NCBI RefSeq assembly: GCF_018785315.1
Contig: NZ_WQPN01000031.1
Coordinates: forward strand, 1-64,000
Length of the DNA stretch: 64,000 bases
Reading direction: 5' to 3'
Source: Clostridium sp. MCC353
GTDB taxonomy: Bacteria; Bacillota; Clostridia; Lachnospirales; Lachnospiraceae
The notes beneath the pieces are model-generated. The model saw only the letters and a list, made by a program, of their open reading frames with translations. It did not search any database and was not told the DNA's origin. Positions 1 through 8,307 of the stretch are shown here, one piece after another. Both the position numbers and the translations under genes were made by a program. The first letter of the stretch is position 1, and every line of letters starts with the position of its first letter.

Positions 1-131
1 AGCCTTAGTTCCACTTAACGGTTGGAATCAGACCCCTGTATCGTTGGTTTCCCCGGTACCGCTCCCCGGTCTTCCGTCCCGCCCTCCGCCCTCCCCGCTT
101 TCCTGCGTATCTTTCTCACTTAAATCCCAAT
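1..131. repeat. Right arm of a large palindromic element, cut by the window edge
   Basis: These bases match 28171-28300 closely: both begin AGCCTTAGTTCCACTTAACG, continue with GGTTGGAATCAGA, and end near CCCGCTTTCCTGCGTA followed by AAATCCC. The same arm occurs inverted at 27590-27710. This is therefore one arm of the 27.6-28.3 kb palindromic family, with the rest of the copy lying left of the window. No gene is visible here. Confidence 0.75.
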
Positions 132-1262
132 TTAAACCAACTTCAGCCACTCCTCTACAAAGAACAGCCCGCTCCCAATTGCCGGAGCCAGCGCCCCATG
201 CTGCCCGGGCAGCAGAAAATTCTCAGGTGCGGGAAATGGGGAACGCTTTATTATCATATCCTCCAGCCGGTCAAAATCTTCCTGATTCATATAGCCGGCC
301 AGAAGGCCGCTGACAATGACCTGGGAATCCAGTACCACCATTTGGTTGCGGATGGCAAAAGCCAGAGTATCCAGGTAGCGGGACCAGAAGGCTTTACAGG
401 TATCGTCTCCTTGGCGCAGATGTTCGAAAAAGATATCCAGGGAAACGCCGGCCGCTTTTTTCAGGCTGTCGGCGCTGCAAAAGGTTTCCAGGCAGCCTTT
501 TTGGCCGCAGTAACATTCCGGGCCGTTGGGATCAATGCATATATGTTCGATCAGTCCGCCATGCATGTCCAGGCCATCATAAATCTGCCTGTCCAGAATT
601 AAAGCTCCGCCCATGTTTTGGTTAAGCAAAAGGACGAGAGCATTTTTTAACGATTTCCGTCCCCATAATTCTGCCTGGGCTGCGGCTTTAGAATCGTGGA
701 AAAGGCGGGTTTTACAGGGGATATACCTGGCCAGATCCGAAAGCTTCAGGCCTGTGTGGTTTAGAATCTTTCCATAGCTGACGGCGCCGCCGTCTGAAGT
801 GATAATACCCTGGATCGCGATGCCGGTTCCGAGAAGCTGGTTTTTATTAAAGTTTCCCTGCCGGATAAAATCAGCGGCCAGCCGTCCCAGGTTTTGGTAA
901 TAGTCGTCATCAGCCGAAAATGGCAGTTCACGGCGGGTTTTGGAAATGACGTTTCCATAAAGATCCATGGCGGCCATATGGACGGTATCCTTCAGTATGC
1001 CCATACCCAGGGCGATGCGGGCCTGTCTGACAATTTCAATGGTCTGGGCCTTGCGTCCGCCGGTGGATTCATAATAACCGGCCCTGCATATCAGCCCTTC
1101 TTCTTCCAATAGTTTCAGGTTATGGGTGACAGTAGAAAGGCTCAGATGCAGGGCGTCCACGATGTTCTGTTTGGACGTTGTTTTCTGTTCATAGATATAA
1201 GTATATATATTATGCCTGTTGATTTTTTTGACCTCCATGGTGGTCATGCCGGTTGCAGCCAT
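132..1262 (-). CDS. ROK family transcriptional regulator (NagC/XylR type)
   Basis: A 376-residue repressor-type protein. A winged helix-turn-helix lies near residues 28-60 (SKQNIVDALHLSLSTVTHNL), followed by a ROK sugar-kinase-like domain. The ROK zinc motif CxCGxxGCxE is intact as CYCGQKGCLE near residues 250-259. ROK repressors usually bind a sugar or sugar phosphate that releases DNA. I start it at the ATG read from 1262 because GGAGG sits five bases upstream; the frame stays open 30 codons further but has no comparable SD there. The gene is divergent from the alcohol dehydrogenase gene at 1495, and the 232-bp gap holds an inverted repeat at 1460-1480. That arrangement suggests local control of the dehydrogenase gene (inference). 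The effector is unknown. Confidence 0.88.
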   Translation of the reverse strand: MAATGMTTMEVKKINRHNIYTYIYEQKTTSKQNIVDALHLSLSTVTHNLKLLEEEGLICRAGYYESTGGRKAQTIEIVRQARIALGMGILKDTVHMAAMDLYGNVISKTRRELPFSADDDYYQNLGRLAADFIRQGNFNKNQLLGTGIAIQGIITSDGGAVSYGKILNHTGLKLSDLARYIPCKTRLFHDSKAAAQAELWGRKSLKNALVLLLNQNMGGALILDRQIYDGLDMHGGLIEHICIDPNGPECYCGQKGCLETFCSADSLKKAAGVSLDIFFEHLRQGDDTCKAFWSRYLDTLAFAIRNQMVVLDSQVIVSGLLAGYMNQEDFDRLEDMIIKRSPFPAPENFLLPGQHGALAPAIGSGLFFVEEWLKLV

Positions 1263-1415
1263 AGTTTCCTCCATTTTGAAGCAGATTGACTGAATAAGTC
1301 TTATTGTTAAAGAGTTTACCATTATACATATAAAATGGCAACGGGAAACCATGAGGGGCCGGGCATTAGTGAGGTTTTGACAAATTAAAAGGTGTAGATT
1401 TAGTAATTCTGTCCA

Positions 1416-1444
1416 TTGTATTTTGAGGCAGAATTCTTTATGAT
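1416..1444 (+). promoter_or_regulatory. Candidate sigma-A promoter for the alcohol dehydrogenase gene
   Basis: TTGTAT (1416-1421), 17-bp spacer, TATGAT (1439-1444). It lies 50 bases before the start codon at 1495. The -35 box is imperfect. Confidence 0.45.
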
Positions 1445-1459
1445 AGACTTATGAGTAAT

Positions 1460-1480
1460 AGTTAATCAAAAGTATTAACT
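1460..1480. promoter_or_regulatory. Inverted repeat, candidate operator of the divergent ROK repressor
   Basis: AGTTAAT, 7-bp spacer, ATTAACT: perfect 7-bp arms just downstream of the candidate -10 box and upstream of the SD GAGGTG. A repressor bound here would block transcription of the dehydrogenase gene. Assignment to the neighbouring ROK protein is inference from position. Confidence 0.4.
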
Positions 1481-1494
1481 GAAAGAGGTGCTGT

Positions 1495-2520
1495 ATGAAA
1501 AGTGCTGTATTTTATGGCAAACACGATTTAAGGGTTGAAGAGAGCCCCTTGCCTGAAGTCGGGGAAAAGGATGTGCTGATCGAAGTAAAAGCCTGCGGTG
1601 TCTGCGGTACGGACGTACATATTTATGAAGGCGATAAAGGAGCGGCCGATGTGACGCCCCCTACGATTCTCGGACATGAGTTTTCCGGTGTGATCGCAGA
1701 GGTGGGAAGCCAGGTTACCAAGTTTAAAGCCGGGGACCGGGTGTGCATTGATCCCAATTGCTACTGTGGTTCCTGCGATTTCTGCAGAAATGGGCTGGCA
1801 CATTATTGTACGGATATGATTGGTTACGGAACCACGGTAAACGGCGGGTTTGCCCAGTTCTGCAGCGTTAACGAGCGCCAGGTTTATCTGCTTGGAGAAA
1901 ATACCAGTTTTGAACAGGGGGCCATGGCAGAACCAGCCGCCTGCTGTCTCCATGGGATTGATATGTGTGAGATCCGCCCGGGCAGCAGCGTAGTTGTGAT
2001 CGGCGGAGGCATGATCGGCCTTTTGATGCTTCAGCTTGCCAGACTTGCGGGCGCGTCCAGAATCGCTCTGGTAGAGCCTGTGGAGAGCAAACGTCAGGTG
2101 GCTCTCAAATTGGGAGCGGATCTGGTCATCGATCCTCTTAATGAAGATATAAAAAATAAGCTGAAAGAAAATGGTATGACTTGGGTGAATGCGGTGATCG
2201 AATGCGTTGGAAAGCCAGCCACTATCAGCCAGGCAATCGATATCGTTGGAAATACAGGCGTTGTAATGATGTTCGGCCTCACCAAACCGGATGAAACCAT
2301 TTCCGTAAAGCCTTTTGAGATATTCCAGAAGGAAATTGTGCTGAAAGCTTCCTATATCAACCCATACACCCAGAAACGCGCATTGGAACTGATTGATTCC
2401 GGACGTTTGGATGTGAGCAGCATGATCTGTGAAGTATGCGGATTAGACGGGCTGGAAGGCATTTTAAGTGATCCGGCAGTCAGGGCAAGAGGTAAATTTA
2501 TTATTTCACCGGATCGGTAA
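1495..2520 (+). CDS. Zinc-dependent alcohol/polyol dehydrogenase (MDR superfamily)
   Basis: A 341-residue NAD(P)-dependent medium-chain dehydrogenase of the sorbitol/threonine dehydrogenase type. Catalytic zinc residues are visible as Cys37 (GVCGTD) and His61-Glu62 (GHEFSG). The structural zinc lobe has Cys91, Cys94, Cys97 and Cys105. A Rossmann motif GGGMIG lies at residues 170-175. The length is normal for the family. SD GAGGTG precedes the ATG. It is transcribed away from a ROK repressor, so a sugar-alcohol or related substrate is plausible, but the exact substrate cannot be read from the sequence. No co-transcribed gene follows directly; a 370-bp gap with tandem repeats separates it from the next gene. 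Confidence 0.88.
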   Translation: MKSAVFYGKHDLRVEESPLPEVGEKDVLIEVKACGVCGTDVHIYEGDKGAADVTPPTILGHEFSGVIAEVGSQVTKFKAGDRVCIDPNCYCGSCDFCRNGLAHYCTDMIGYGTTVNGGFAQFCSVNERQVYLLGENTSFEQGAMAEPAACCLHGIDMCEIRPGSSVVVIGGGMIGLLMLQLARLAGASRIALVEPVESKRQVALKLGADLVIDPLNEDIKNKLKENGMTWVNAVIECVGKPATISQAIDIVGNTGVVMMFGLTKPDETISVKPFEIFQKEIVLKASYINPYTQKRALELIDSGRLDVSSMICEVCGLDGLEGILSDPAVRARGKFIISPDR

Positions 2521-2580
2521 AGGGATTGAGGACGGTAAGAAATGCCGCTGTGATAAAGATCTTGGCTGATGGCTGGGAAG

Positions 2581-2675
2581 GCTTCTGCAGCAGAAGAACA
2601 TGGCTAAGAACTGTAAATGCTTCCGCAGCAGAAAAACATGGCTAAAAGCTGTAAATGCTTCTGCGGCAGAAGCGC
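2581..2675. repeat. Three imperfect 38-bp tandem repeats after the dehydrogenase gene
   Basis: Units begin at 2581, 2619 and 2657, each with a short palindrome of the form GCTTCTGCAGCAGAAG followed by ACATGGCTAA in the first two. The third ends in CTTCTGCGGCAGAAG. The rest of the 2521-2890 gap holds a small palindrome (AATGCATCTGCATT, 2693-2706) and the promoter at 2827. No coding region is seen. Confidence 0.7.
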
Positions 2676-2826
2676 ACGGCGGAATGCCGGCAAATGCATC
2701 TGCATTTGCCCAATATTTCCTGAACCCGGCAGGAACGTTTATAAACTTAATTTGATATTAGAAATAAGTGCTGTACAGCAATAGGGGATGTATAAAAAAG
2801 ATTTTTTGTGAAAGTCAGCTGCCGTC

Positions 2827-2868
2827 TTGAAAATAATGGAAATAAAACGTATACTTATTTCGAAATAA
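2827..2868 (+). promoter_or_regulatory. Promoter with an overlapping palindromic operator, upstream of the second ROK gene
   Basis: TTGAAA (2827-2832), 17-bp spacer, TATACT (2850-2855). The 14-bp perfect palindrome TTATTTCGAAATAA (2855-2868) begins at the last base of the -10 box and would cover the transcription start. This is a classical repressor site, so autoregulation by the ROK protein at 2891 is likely (inference). A half-site GAAATAAG lies upstream at about 2760. Confidence 0.6.
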
Positions 2869-2890
2869 AAAAATAGTAGGTGACGATCAA

Positions 2891-3943
2891 ATGGCAAAAA
2901 AATCTTTAAAAGATGTAAAAGTAAATAACACGGCCCAGGTTTTGGAATATATCATGAAAAATGAACAGATATCCAGGATTGAGATTGCGGAAAGGACCAA
3001 TCTTTCCCCCAGCACAGTGAGCCAGGCCGTATCCCTTTTAGTTGAAGAAGGCGTTGTGGAAGAACTTTGTGCCGGTGAATCTACCGGCGGAAGAAAACCC
3101 ATCCTTCTGCGGGTTAAGCCGGGCTACGGCTGCATGATTACAGTGGAAGTGAAAAGAAATGGCGTGGAAGCCCATATGTTTGATCTGGCGGGAAATCTGC
3201 TCTGCACCCATTCACTGGCCAAGCGGAAACTGTCAGGCAACGGGCTTTTAGATTCAATAGCGGAATTTGTGGAGCAGGTGAAGCGGGGAGAAAAAGAAGC
3301 TCCGGCCAATGTGATTGGGATCGGACTGCTCTGTCAGGATGATATACCCGAATATGACCTGATGACAGAGTTTACAACTTCCCTTTCCAGCGATGTGATC
3401 CGTCTGGAAACAGCCCTGGCCACAAGATGCGGCGTTCCGGTAAAAAAAGAACTGATTAACCGCTACAGCCTGGATTATTATTTAAAGACCGTGGATGCAA
3501 GATGCACGGATTACGCTTACATAAACATCGGTGAGAGGGTGACCGCCAGTTTTGTTTTGAATAAGAAACTGGTGCACAGCTCCAGCGATTCCGTTTTCGA
3601 TATCAGTTCCGCTGTTTTATGTGGCAGCTATGCCGGAGGGGGGCAGCAGCCGGGAATGGGAATCGCGTTGGCGCAAAAGGCCGTACAAAAGAAATATACC
3701 GTGGAACAGCTGGCAGACCAGCTTTCCCAGGTTTTAAAAAGCGCTCTTTTATTTTTCCCCATCGATGATGTGTTCATCGGAGGACAGATAGAGGGGCTGG
3801 ATCAGATCGTTGAAATGGTTTCAGAGAAATTTTTATTTCATCCGGTTATAAGGAAAGCCGGAGAACCGGGCGGTTCCGTAAATTCCGTATTCGCCCGGCA
3901 GATTCTTGCGGAGAATTACAGAATGCTTGTTGAATACAGGTAA
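2891..3943 (+). CDS. ROK-like transcriptional regulator lacking the ROK zinc motif
   Basis: A 350-residue protein with an N-terminal winged HTH near residues 25-60 (ISRIEIAERTNLSPSTVSQA) and STGGRKP after it, the usual junction to a ROK domain. The C-terminal half keeps the general fold pattern (IGIGLL, YINIGERVTASF, VFIGGQIEG) but has no CxCGxxGC zinc motif and no kinase-like DxGGT. It is probably a pure sensor/repressor that has lost catalysis. SD AGGTGA lies seven bases before the ATG. It precedes the transporter and hyuA-like genes on the same strand and most likely regulates them, although a terminator-like hairpin at 3972 separates it from the transporter gene. Confidence 0.8.
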   Translation: MAKKSLKDVKVNNTAQVLEYIMKNEQISRIEIAERTNLSPSTVSQAVSLLVEEGVVEELCAGESTGGRKPILLRVKPGYGCMITVEVKRNGVEAHMFDLAGNLLCTHSLAKRKLSGNGLLDSIAEFVEQVKRGEKEAPANVIGIGLLCQDDIPEYDLMTEFTTSLSSDVIRLETALATRCGVPVKKELINRYSLDYYLKTVDARCTDYAYINIGERVTASFVLNKKLVHSSSDSVFDISSAVLCGSYAGGGQQPGMGIALAQKAVQKKYTVEQLADQLSQVLKSALLFFPIDDVFIGGQIEGLDQIVEMVSEKFLFHPVIRKAGEPGGSVNSVFARQILAENYRMLVEYR

Positions 3944-3971
3944 AAGAAGAATTCTCCGATAGAAAATCATA

Positions 3972-4016
3972 AAAAATGGCTGATAGTACTGCGCAGGTAT
4001 GAGCCATTTTTATAAA
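3972..4016 (+). terminator. Terminator-like hairpin between the ROK-like gene and the transporter gene
   Basis: AAAAATGGCT and AGCCATTTTT form a 10-bp stem around a 20-base loop, followed by TATAAAAAATTTT. The SD of the next gene begins at about 4026, so the hairpin may reduce read-through or act as an attenuator. The stem is symmetrical and A/T flanked, so it could also serve the minus strand. Confidence 0.6.
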
Positions 4017-4039
4017 AAATTTTAAAGGAGAAAAAGCTT

Positions 4040-5347
4040 ATGGTACAAGGTATCCTGATTCTTTTATTTATGCTCATTATTATGGGACTTATGGTAACAC
4101 GCAAGATGCCGACGGTTTTAGCATTATTTGTATTGGTGGTGGGGATCTGCCTGATCGGAGGCGTTCCGGCGGTAGGCAAGGATGCGGACGGCAATGCGAT
4201 AGGATTTTTGCAGGTAGTGATTCAGGCCGGCGCGGTGAAATTGGGCGACGCCATTATGGTGGCGATTTTTGCCGGATGGCTGGGCATGGTCATGGAAAAG
4301 ACGCGGATCAGCGAGACGATGATAAAAAAGGGAGCAGAGCTGGGCGGAGACAAGACCCTTGTTGTCACATTGGTTCTCTTTGTAGTGGCATCCCTGCTTT
4401 TCACAACTGTTAACGGGCTGGGGACCGTTATCATGGTGGGTACGATTGTGGTGCCGATTCTGGTATCCGTCGGCGCGGATAAGTTTACAGCCACTGCGGC
4501 TATGCTGTTCGCCTATTGTGTGGGAAATAACGTGAATCTGTCCAATGTGAACTCCATCGCGGCAGTGATCGGAGCCGAATTTGACGATGTATTCAGGATT
4601 CTGTTTATTTGCGCGGTCTGTGCATTTATATCCGGTATCATTTTCTTCTGCTGGCGTTATCGGAAAATGGGCAGAAAATACGCCTTTTCGGCTGTAGTAG
4701 GAGAAGAAGACAGCATTTACCAGATTAAAGGCGTGACAGGAGGCCTGGCTATGCTGACACCTCTCATTCCGCTGGTGCTGGTTATCGGCTTTAAATTCCC
4801 GTTAATCGCGTCATTTTTAGTTTCAATCGTGTGGGCATGTCTGTTTACCAGCGTAAAAGCGGGCTGGAAACGCACTATGAATATGCTGACAAAGGCATTG
4901 TTTGACGGCTTTTCTGCGGCGGCTCCATCTGCAACCCTGATGATCGGCATTGGTATGCTGCTTCAGGCCATCGGACAGCCCACTGTAAAAGAAGCTCTGA
5001 CACCGATTATGATGGTGGTTACGCCCAGCGGCGTTGTTGGATTCATGATATTCTTTATCGTGCTGGCGCCTCTCTGCCTTTACCGCGGCCCGCTGAATCT
5101 CTGGGGACTGGGCGCAGGAATCGCTGCTCTCATGGTAGGCCTTAATGTACTGCCGTTAAATGCGGTGATGGGAGGATTCTGCGCGGTTTCCACCATGCAG
5201 CTTCTGTGCTGCCCGACGAATACCCATAATGTATGGGTGACAAGTTATACCGGTGAAGAAGTGACCTCTGTTACAAAACGCCTCCTTCCCTGGGTATGGC
5301 CTGTGGTAATTATCGGCGTAGTTGCGACCGTAGTCCTTTATATGTAG
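4040..5347 (+). CDS. Multi-pass membrane transporter, ion-transporter-superfamily-like
   Basis: A 435-residue, very hydrophobic protein with roughly ten to twelve membrane segments spread through its length. The pattern of two similar halves, the polar stretch NNVNLSNVNSIAAVIG near residue 155, and the late CCPTNTHNVWVTSYTG segment recall the citrate/gluconate-type ion transporter superfamily, but I cannot assign a family with certainty. SD AAAGGAG precedes the ATG. It lies directly upstream of the HyuA-like gene, so it is probably the uptake system for that substrate (inference). A weak GC-rich hairpin (about 5391-5416) sits in the following 149-bp gap. Confidence 0.6.
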   Translation: MVQGILILLFMLIIMGLMVTRKMPTVLALFVLVVGICLIGGVPAVGKDADGNAIGFLQVVIQAGAVKLGDAIMVAIFAGWLGMVMEKTRISETMIKKGAELGGDKTLVVTLVLFVVASLLFTTVNGLGTVIMVGTIVVPILVSVGADKFTATAAMLFAYCVGNNVNLSNVNSIAAVIGAEFDDVFRILFICAVCAFISGIIFFCWRYRKMGRKYAFSAVVGEEDSIYQIKGVTGGLAMLTPLIPLVLVIGFKFPLIASFLVSIVWACLFTSVKAGWKRTMNMLTKALFDGFSAAAPSATLMIGIGMLLQAIGQPTVKEALTPIMMVVTPSGVVGFMIFFIVLAPLCLYRGPLNLWGLGAGIAALMVGLNVLPLNAVMGGFCAVSTMQLLCCPTNTHNVWVTSYTGEEVTSVTKRLLPWVWPVVIIGVVATVVLYM

Positions 5348-5496
5348 TTTTTTCGATATCCGAATAAACTGGAGAGTAATTGAACAGAGCTGCGGCCGGG
5401 GCTGCCCTGCCGCAGCAGAGGATGCCGGGGAGGAATGGGCAAAAATGGGCCGGATCCTGACGGACAGACATTATCTATGGAAAGGATTTATCAGAT

Positions 5497-7644
5497 ATGA
5501 AAGTTAGAATTGGTATTGATGTAGGAGGGACTTTCACGGATGCGGCGCTGATCAATAACGATACCTTTGAACTGATCAGTACGGCCAAAGTGCCCACCAG
5601 CCACAACGCCCCGGCAGGTGTGGCGGAAGGCATTGTGCAGGTGCTGAAGGCGATCATGGAACAAAATCAGGTGAAGCCGGAGGATGTCATGTTCATATCC
5701 CATGGAACAACCCAGGCCACCAACGCCCTGCTGGAAGGGGATGTGGTGAAAGTAGGCATTGTGACCATAGGAAAAGGGATAGAAGGGGCGAAATCCAAAA
5801 GCGATACGAACATGGGAGCCATTCCTCTGACCGCTTCCAAATACCTGAATACGGAAAATGAATACGTAGAAGGGGATACCGGTCATTTTGTCCAGGACAT
5901 TGCCCAGGCAGTGGTGAATTTAAAGGGAAAGGGCTGTCTGGCAATCGTAGCGTCGGAGGCATTCAGCGTGGACCATCCGGAAAATGAAGGGAAAGTGCTG
6001 GAGATCTGCGAAAAAGAGCGGATAGCCGCTACTGCGACCAACGAAATCTCAAAACTTTACGGTTTGAAGGTGAGAACCCGGACCGCGGTGGTCAATGCCA
6101 GCATCATGCCAAAGATGCTGGACGCCGCCAACATGACGGAGGGCAGCATTAAAAATGCGGGCATCAAAACGCCTCTCATGGTCATGCGCTGTGACGGCGG
6201 GGTTATGACGGTGGAAGAGGTTCGGAAAAGGCCGATTCTCACCATTTTATCCGGCCCAGCGGCTGGTGTGGCGGGAGCCCTGATGTATGAGAAGCTGACC
6301 AATGGAATCTTTTTGGAAGTGGGCGGCACCAGTACCGACATTTCCTGTGTCAAAGACGGCAAGGTAATGGTGAAATATGCAGAAGTGGGCGGCCATAAGA
6401 CCTATCTGACCTCTCTGGATGTGAGGACCGTGGGCATTGGCGGCGGCAGCATGATCCAGATTGAGGATGGGAAAATCAAGGATGTGGGCCCAAGAAGCGT
6501 CCATATCGCCGGTCTGGCTTATGAAGTGTATTCAAACCGGGATGAAATCATTAATCCCGTTCTGTGCGCGGTTAAACCAAAAGAATCAGACCCGGATTAC
6601 GCCTGTATCCAGTGTGAAAATGGAAAGAGATACGCTTTGTCCCTGGCAGGAGCGGCAAATCTGGCCGGTTATGTGGCGGAAGGGGATTACGCCTTCGGAG
6701 ATTTGGAAGCAGCTAAAAGGGCATGGAAACCTTTGGCGGATAATATGGGACTGACCGTGGAAGAGGCGGCAAAAGAAGCGCTCCGCCTGTCGGCCGTTAA
6801 AAACAGCCGGGTGGTGGAAGCCCTTCTGAACGATTATAATATGGACCGCAGGACCACTTTGCTGGTAGGCGGGGGCGGCGGAGCTTCCGCAGTTGTGCCT
6901 CATTTGGCTGAAACCATGTCTTTAAAGCATAAAAATGCCAAAAACGCGCCTGTCATTTCCACCATCGGAGTGGCTTTAGCCATGATCCGGGACATGGTTG
7001 AACGGACCATTTCCAACCCTACGGAACAGGATATCCTGTCAGTGCGCCGGGAAGCGGAGGAGCGTGCCATCCAATCAGGCGCCTCCCCTGAAACGGTGGA
7101 AGTGTCCGTGGAAGTGGATACCACCCAGAACCTGGTGCGGGCCATTGCCATAGGCACGACGGAAATGCGTTCGAAAGATTTGACAAAACGCCGCCTCTCA
7201 GAAGAGGAAATCCGTAAAAAGGTGGCGGAGAACATGGATGTGCCGGAAACACAAATTTTCACGGCCGCATCCAATGGGATGATCTATGCCATGCAGTATA
7301 AGATCGAGAAGAAGAAACTGTTCGGACTGTTCCGTGAGGTGACAAAACCCACATCCATCGTGGATGAAGAAGGCGTGATCCGCCTGCAGAAACGGGACGG
7401 CAAAATCCATGTCTGCAGCGGGGCCAATTGGGAAAGCGTGCTCATGAGATCCATGGAAGAACTTACGGAATACAATGACGGCGGCAAGACCCTGCCCAAT
7501 GTCTACATGATTTTCGGCAAGCGGATTATCGATTTGTCGGGGCTGGCGGATGAAGAGCATGTAAAATCTTTAGCTGGAATCGAGCTGGCGTCTGTCCGGG
7601 AGGACGATAACATGATAATTCTCTGTTCGGCCAGAACGGACTGA
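5497..7644 (+). CDS. Hydantoinase/oxoprolinase HyuA-family protein (ASKHA ATPase)
   Basis: A 715-residue protein of the HyuA/oxoprolinase A-subunit family. It has the phosphate-binding motif GGTFTD (residues 10-15), HGTTQATNALL, GPAAG, EVGGTSTDIS and GIGGGS, all typical of the actin-like ATPase fold used for ATP-dependent ring opening or carboxylation. Family members normally work with a HyuB partner, yet no hyuB gene lies next to this one. The C-terminal 200 residues diverge from the core motifs. Neighbours are a transporter upstream and a metallopeptidase-like protein plus an FAD oxidoreductase downstream. The substrate could be a lactam, hydantoin or another heterocycle (inference). Its 3' end is tandemly duplicated beyond the stop codon (7623-7735). 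Confidence 0.85.
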   Translation: MKVRIGIDVGGTFTDAALINNDTFELISTAKVPTSHNAPAGVAEGIVQVLKAIMEQNQVKPEDVMFISHGTTQATNALLEGDVVKVGIVTIGKGIEGAKSKSDTNMGAIPLTASKYLNTENEYVEGDTGHFVQDIAQAVVNLKGKGCLAIVASEAFSVDHPENEGKVLEICEKERIAATATNEISKLYGLKVRTRTAVVNASIMPKMLDAANMTEGSIKNAGIKTPLMVMRCDGGVMTVEEVRKRPILTILSGPAAGVAGALMYEKLTNGIFLEVGGTSTDISCVKDGKVMVKYAEVGGHKTYLTSLDVRTVGIGGGSMIQIEDGKIKDVGPRSVHIAGLAYEVYSNRDEIINPVLCAVKPKESDPDYACIQCENGKRYALSLAGAANLAGYVAEGDYAFGDLEAAKRAWKPLADNMGLTVEEAAKEALRLSAVKNSRVVEALLNDYNMDRRTTLLVGGGGGASAVVPHLAETMSLKHKNAKNAPVISTIGVALAMIRDMVERTISNPTEQDILSVRREAEERAIQSGASPETVEVSVEVDTTQNLVRAIAIGTTEMRSKDLTKRRLSEEEIRKKVAENMDVPETQIFTAASNGMIYAMQYKIEKKKLFGLFREVTKPTSIVDEEGVIRLQKRDGKIHVCSGANWESVLMRSMEELTEYNDGGKTLPNVYMIFGKRIIDLSGLADEEHVKSLAGIELASVREDDNMIILCSARTD

Positions 7645-7735
7645 GTTTCTAACCTGAAATGGGTCTGTTTGGACGGGATGGACTGAGTTTCTAACCTGAA
7701 AGGTGCCTGTCCGGTCGTAACGGACTGAGTTTAAA
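7623..7735 (+). repeat. 42-bp tandem repeat that duplicates the 3' end of the hyuA-like gene
   Basis: Three units begin at 7623, 7665 and 7707. Each has CTGTyyGG, then GGACTGAGTTT, and the TGA in that string is the real stop codon in unit 1. Units 2 and 3 lie beyond the stop but keep the frame (42 = 14 codons) and the TGA. The third unit runs into the SD of the next gene. See the separate 35-bp case at 60335. Confidence 0.85.
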
Positions 7736-7752
7736 CAAAAAAGGAGTTGGCG

Positions 7753-8307
7753 ATGAAGGAATTTCCCTTCCCTGATAAAGAAAACAGCATGAATGATCTC
7801 AGGCAGGACTATGTTTTCCCCAAAATAGAGGAAGAACGGGTGGACGGGATATTTGCGGATGCCTGGAATGTGGGGGAAACGCAGGCCAGATTATTCCTGG
7901 AAACACACCATAATGACGGAAAACTGGATATGCTGGACATTTTACAAAAAAGCGGCGTTAAGGTGGTTTATAAGGAAATGGATTACGTGCTGGGAAAGCG
8001 CAGATATTTCTGCGAGTATCTGTCGGGAAAGGACCTTTTGAAGATTTATACGAAGTCAGTGGCCCTTTGGTGTGAAAATAATGGCTTTTCGTATGAGGAA
8101 GGGCTGAATGTAATTCTTTGCCATGAGTATTTTCATTATCTGGAATGTCATAAAATCGGCATGACTTCCCGCAGATATCAGGTGCCGATCCTGAAAATAG
8201 GCCCGATAAAGCTTGGTAAAACCGGGGTTCCGTCCTTGAGTGAAATCGGCGCCAACGCATTTGCGGGAGTATGTTACAAATATCTGGTGGAAGAGGAAAG
8301 GCGTTAG
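7753..8307 (+). CDS. Small HExxH metallopeptidase-like protein (ImmA/IrrE-like)
   Basis: A 184-residue soluble protein. It has HEYFH at residues 124-128 inside NVILCHEYFHYLE and a downstream SEIGANAFAG (Glu164), the layout of the IrrE/ImmA (DUF955-type) zinc peptidases. The ATG at 7753 is chosen because AAGGAG lies six bases upstream; a TTG two codons earlier overlaps that SD spacing. There is no signal peptide or membrane segment. ImmA-type proteins usually sit beside an XRE repressor that they cleave, but here the neighbours are a HyuA-like ATPase and an FAD oxidoreductase. It may therefore process a locus protein or a regulator encoded elsewhere. Function is uncertain. Confidence 0.65.
   Translation: MKEFPFPDKENSMNDLRQDYVFPKIEEERVDGIFADAWNVGETQARLFLETHHNDGKLDMLDILQKSGVKVVYKEMDYVLGKRRYFCEYLSGKDLLKIYTKSVALWCENNGFSYEEGLNVILCHEYFHYLECHKIGMTSRRYQVPILKIGPIKLGKTGVPSLSEIGANAFAGVCYKYLVEEERR

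Noticed and set aside
44-313. Open frame on the plus strand at the left edge
   Set aside because: It spans the repeat arm and the antisense of the ROK gene, has low-complexity Pro/Ser composition and no SD.
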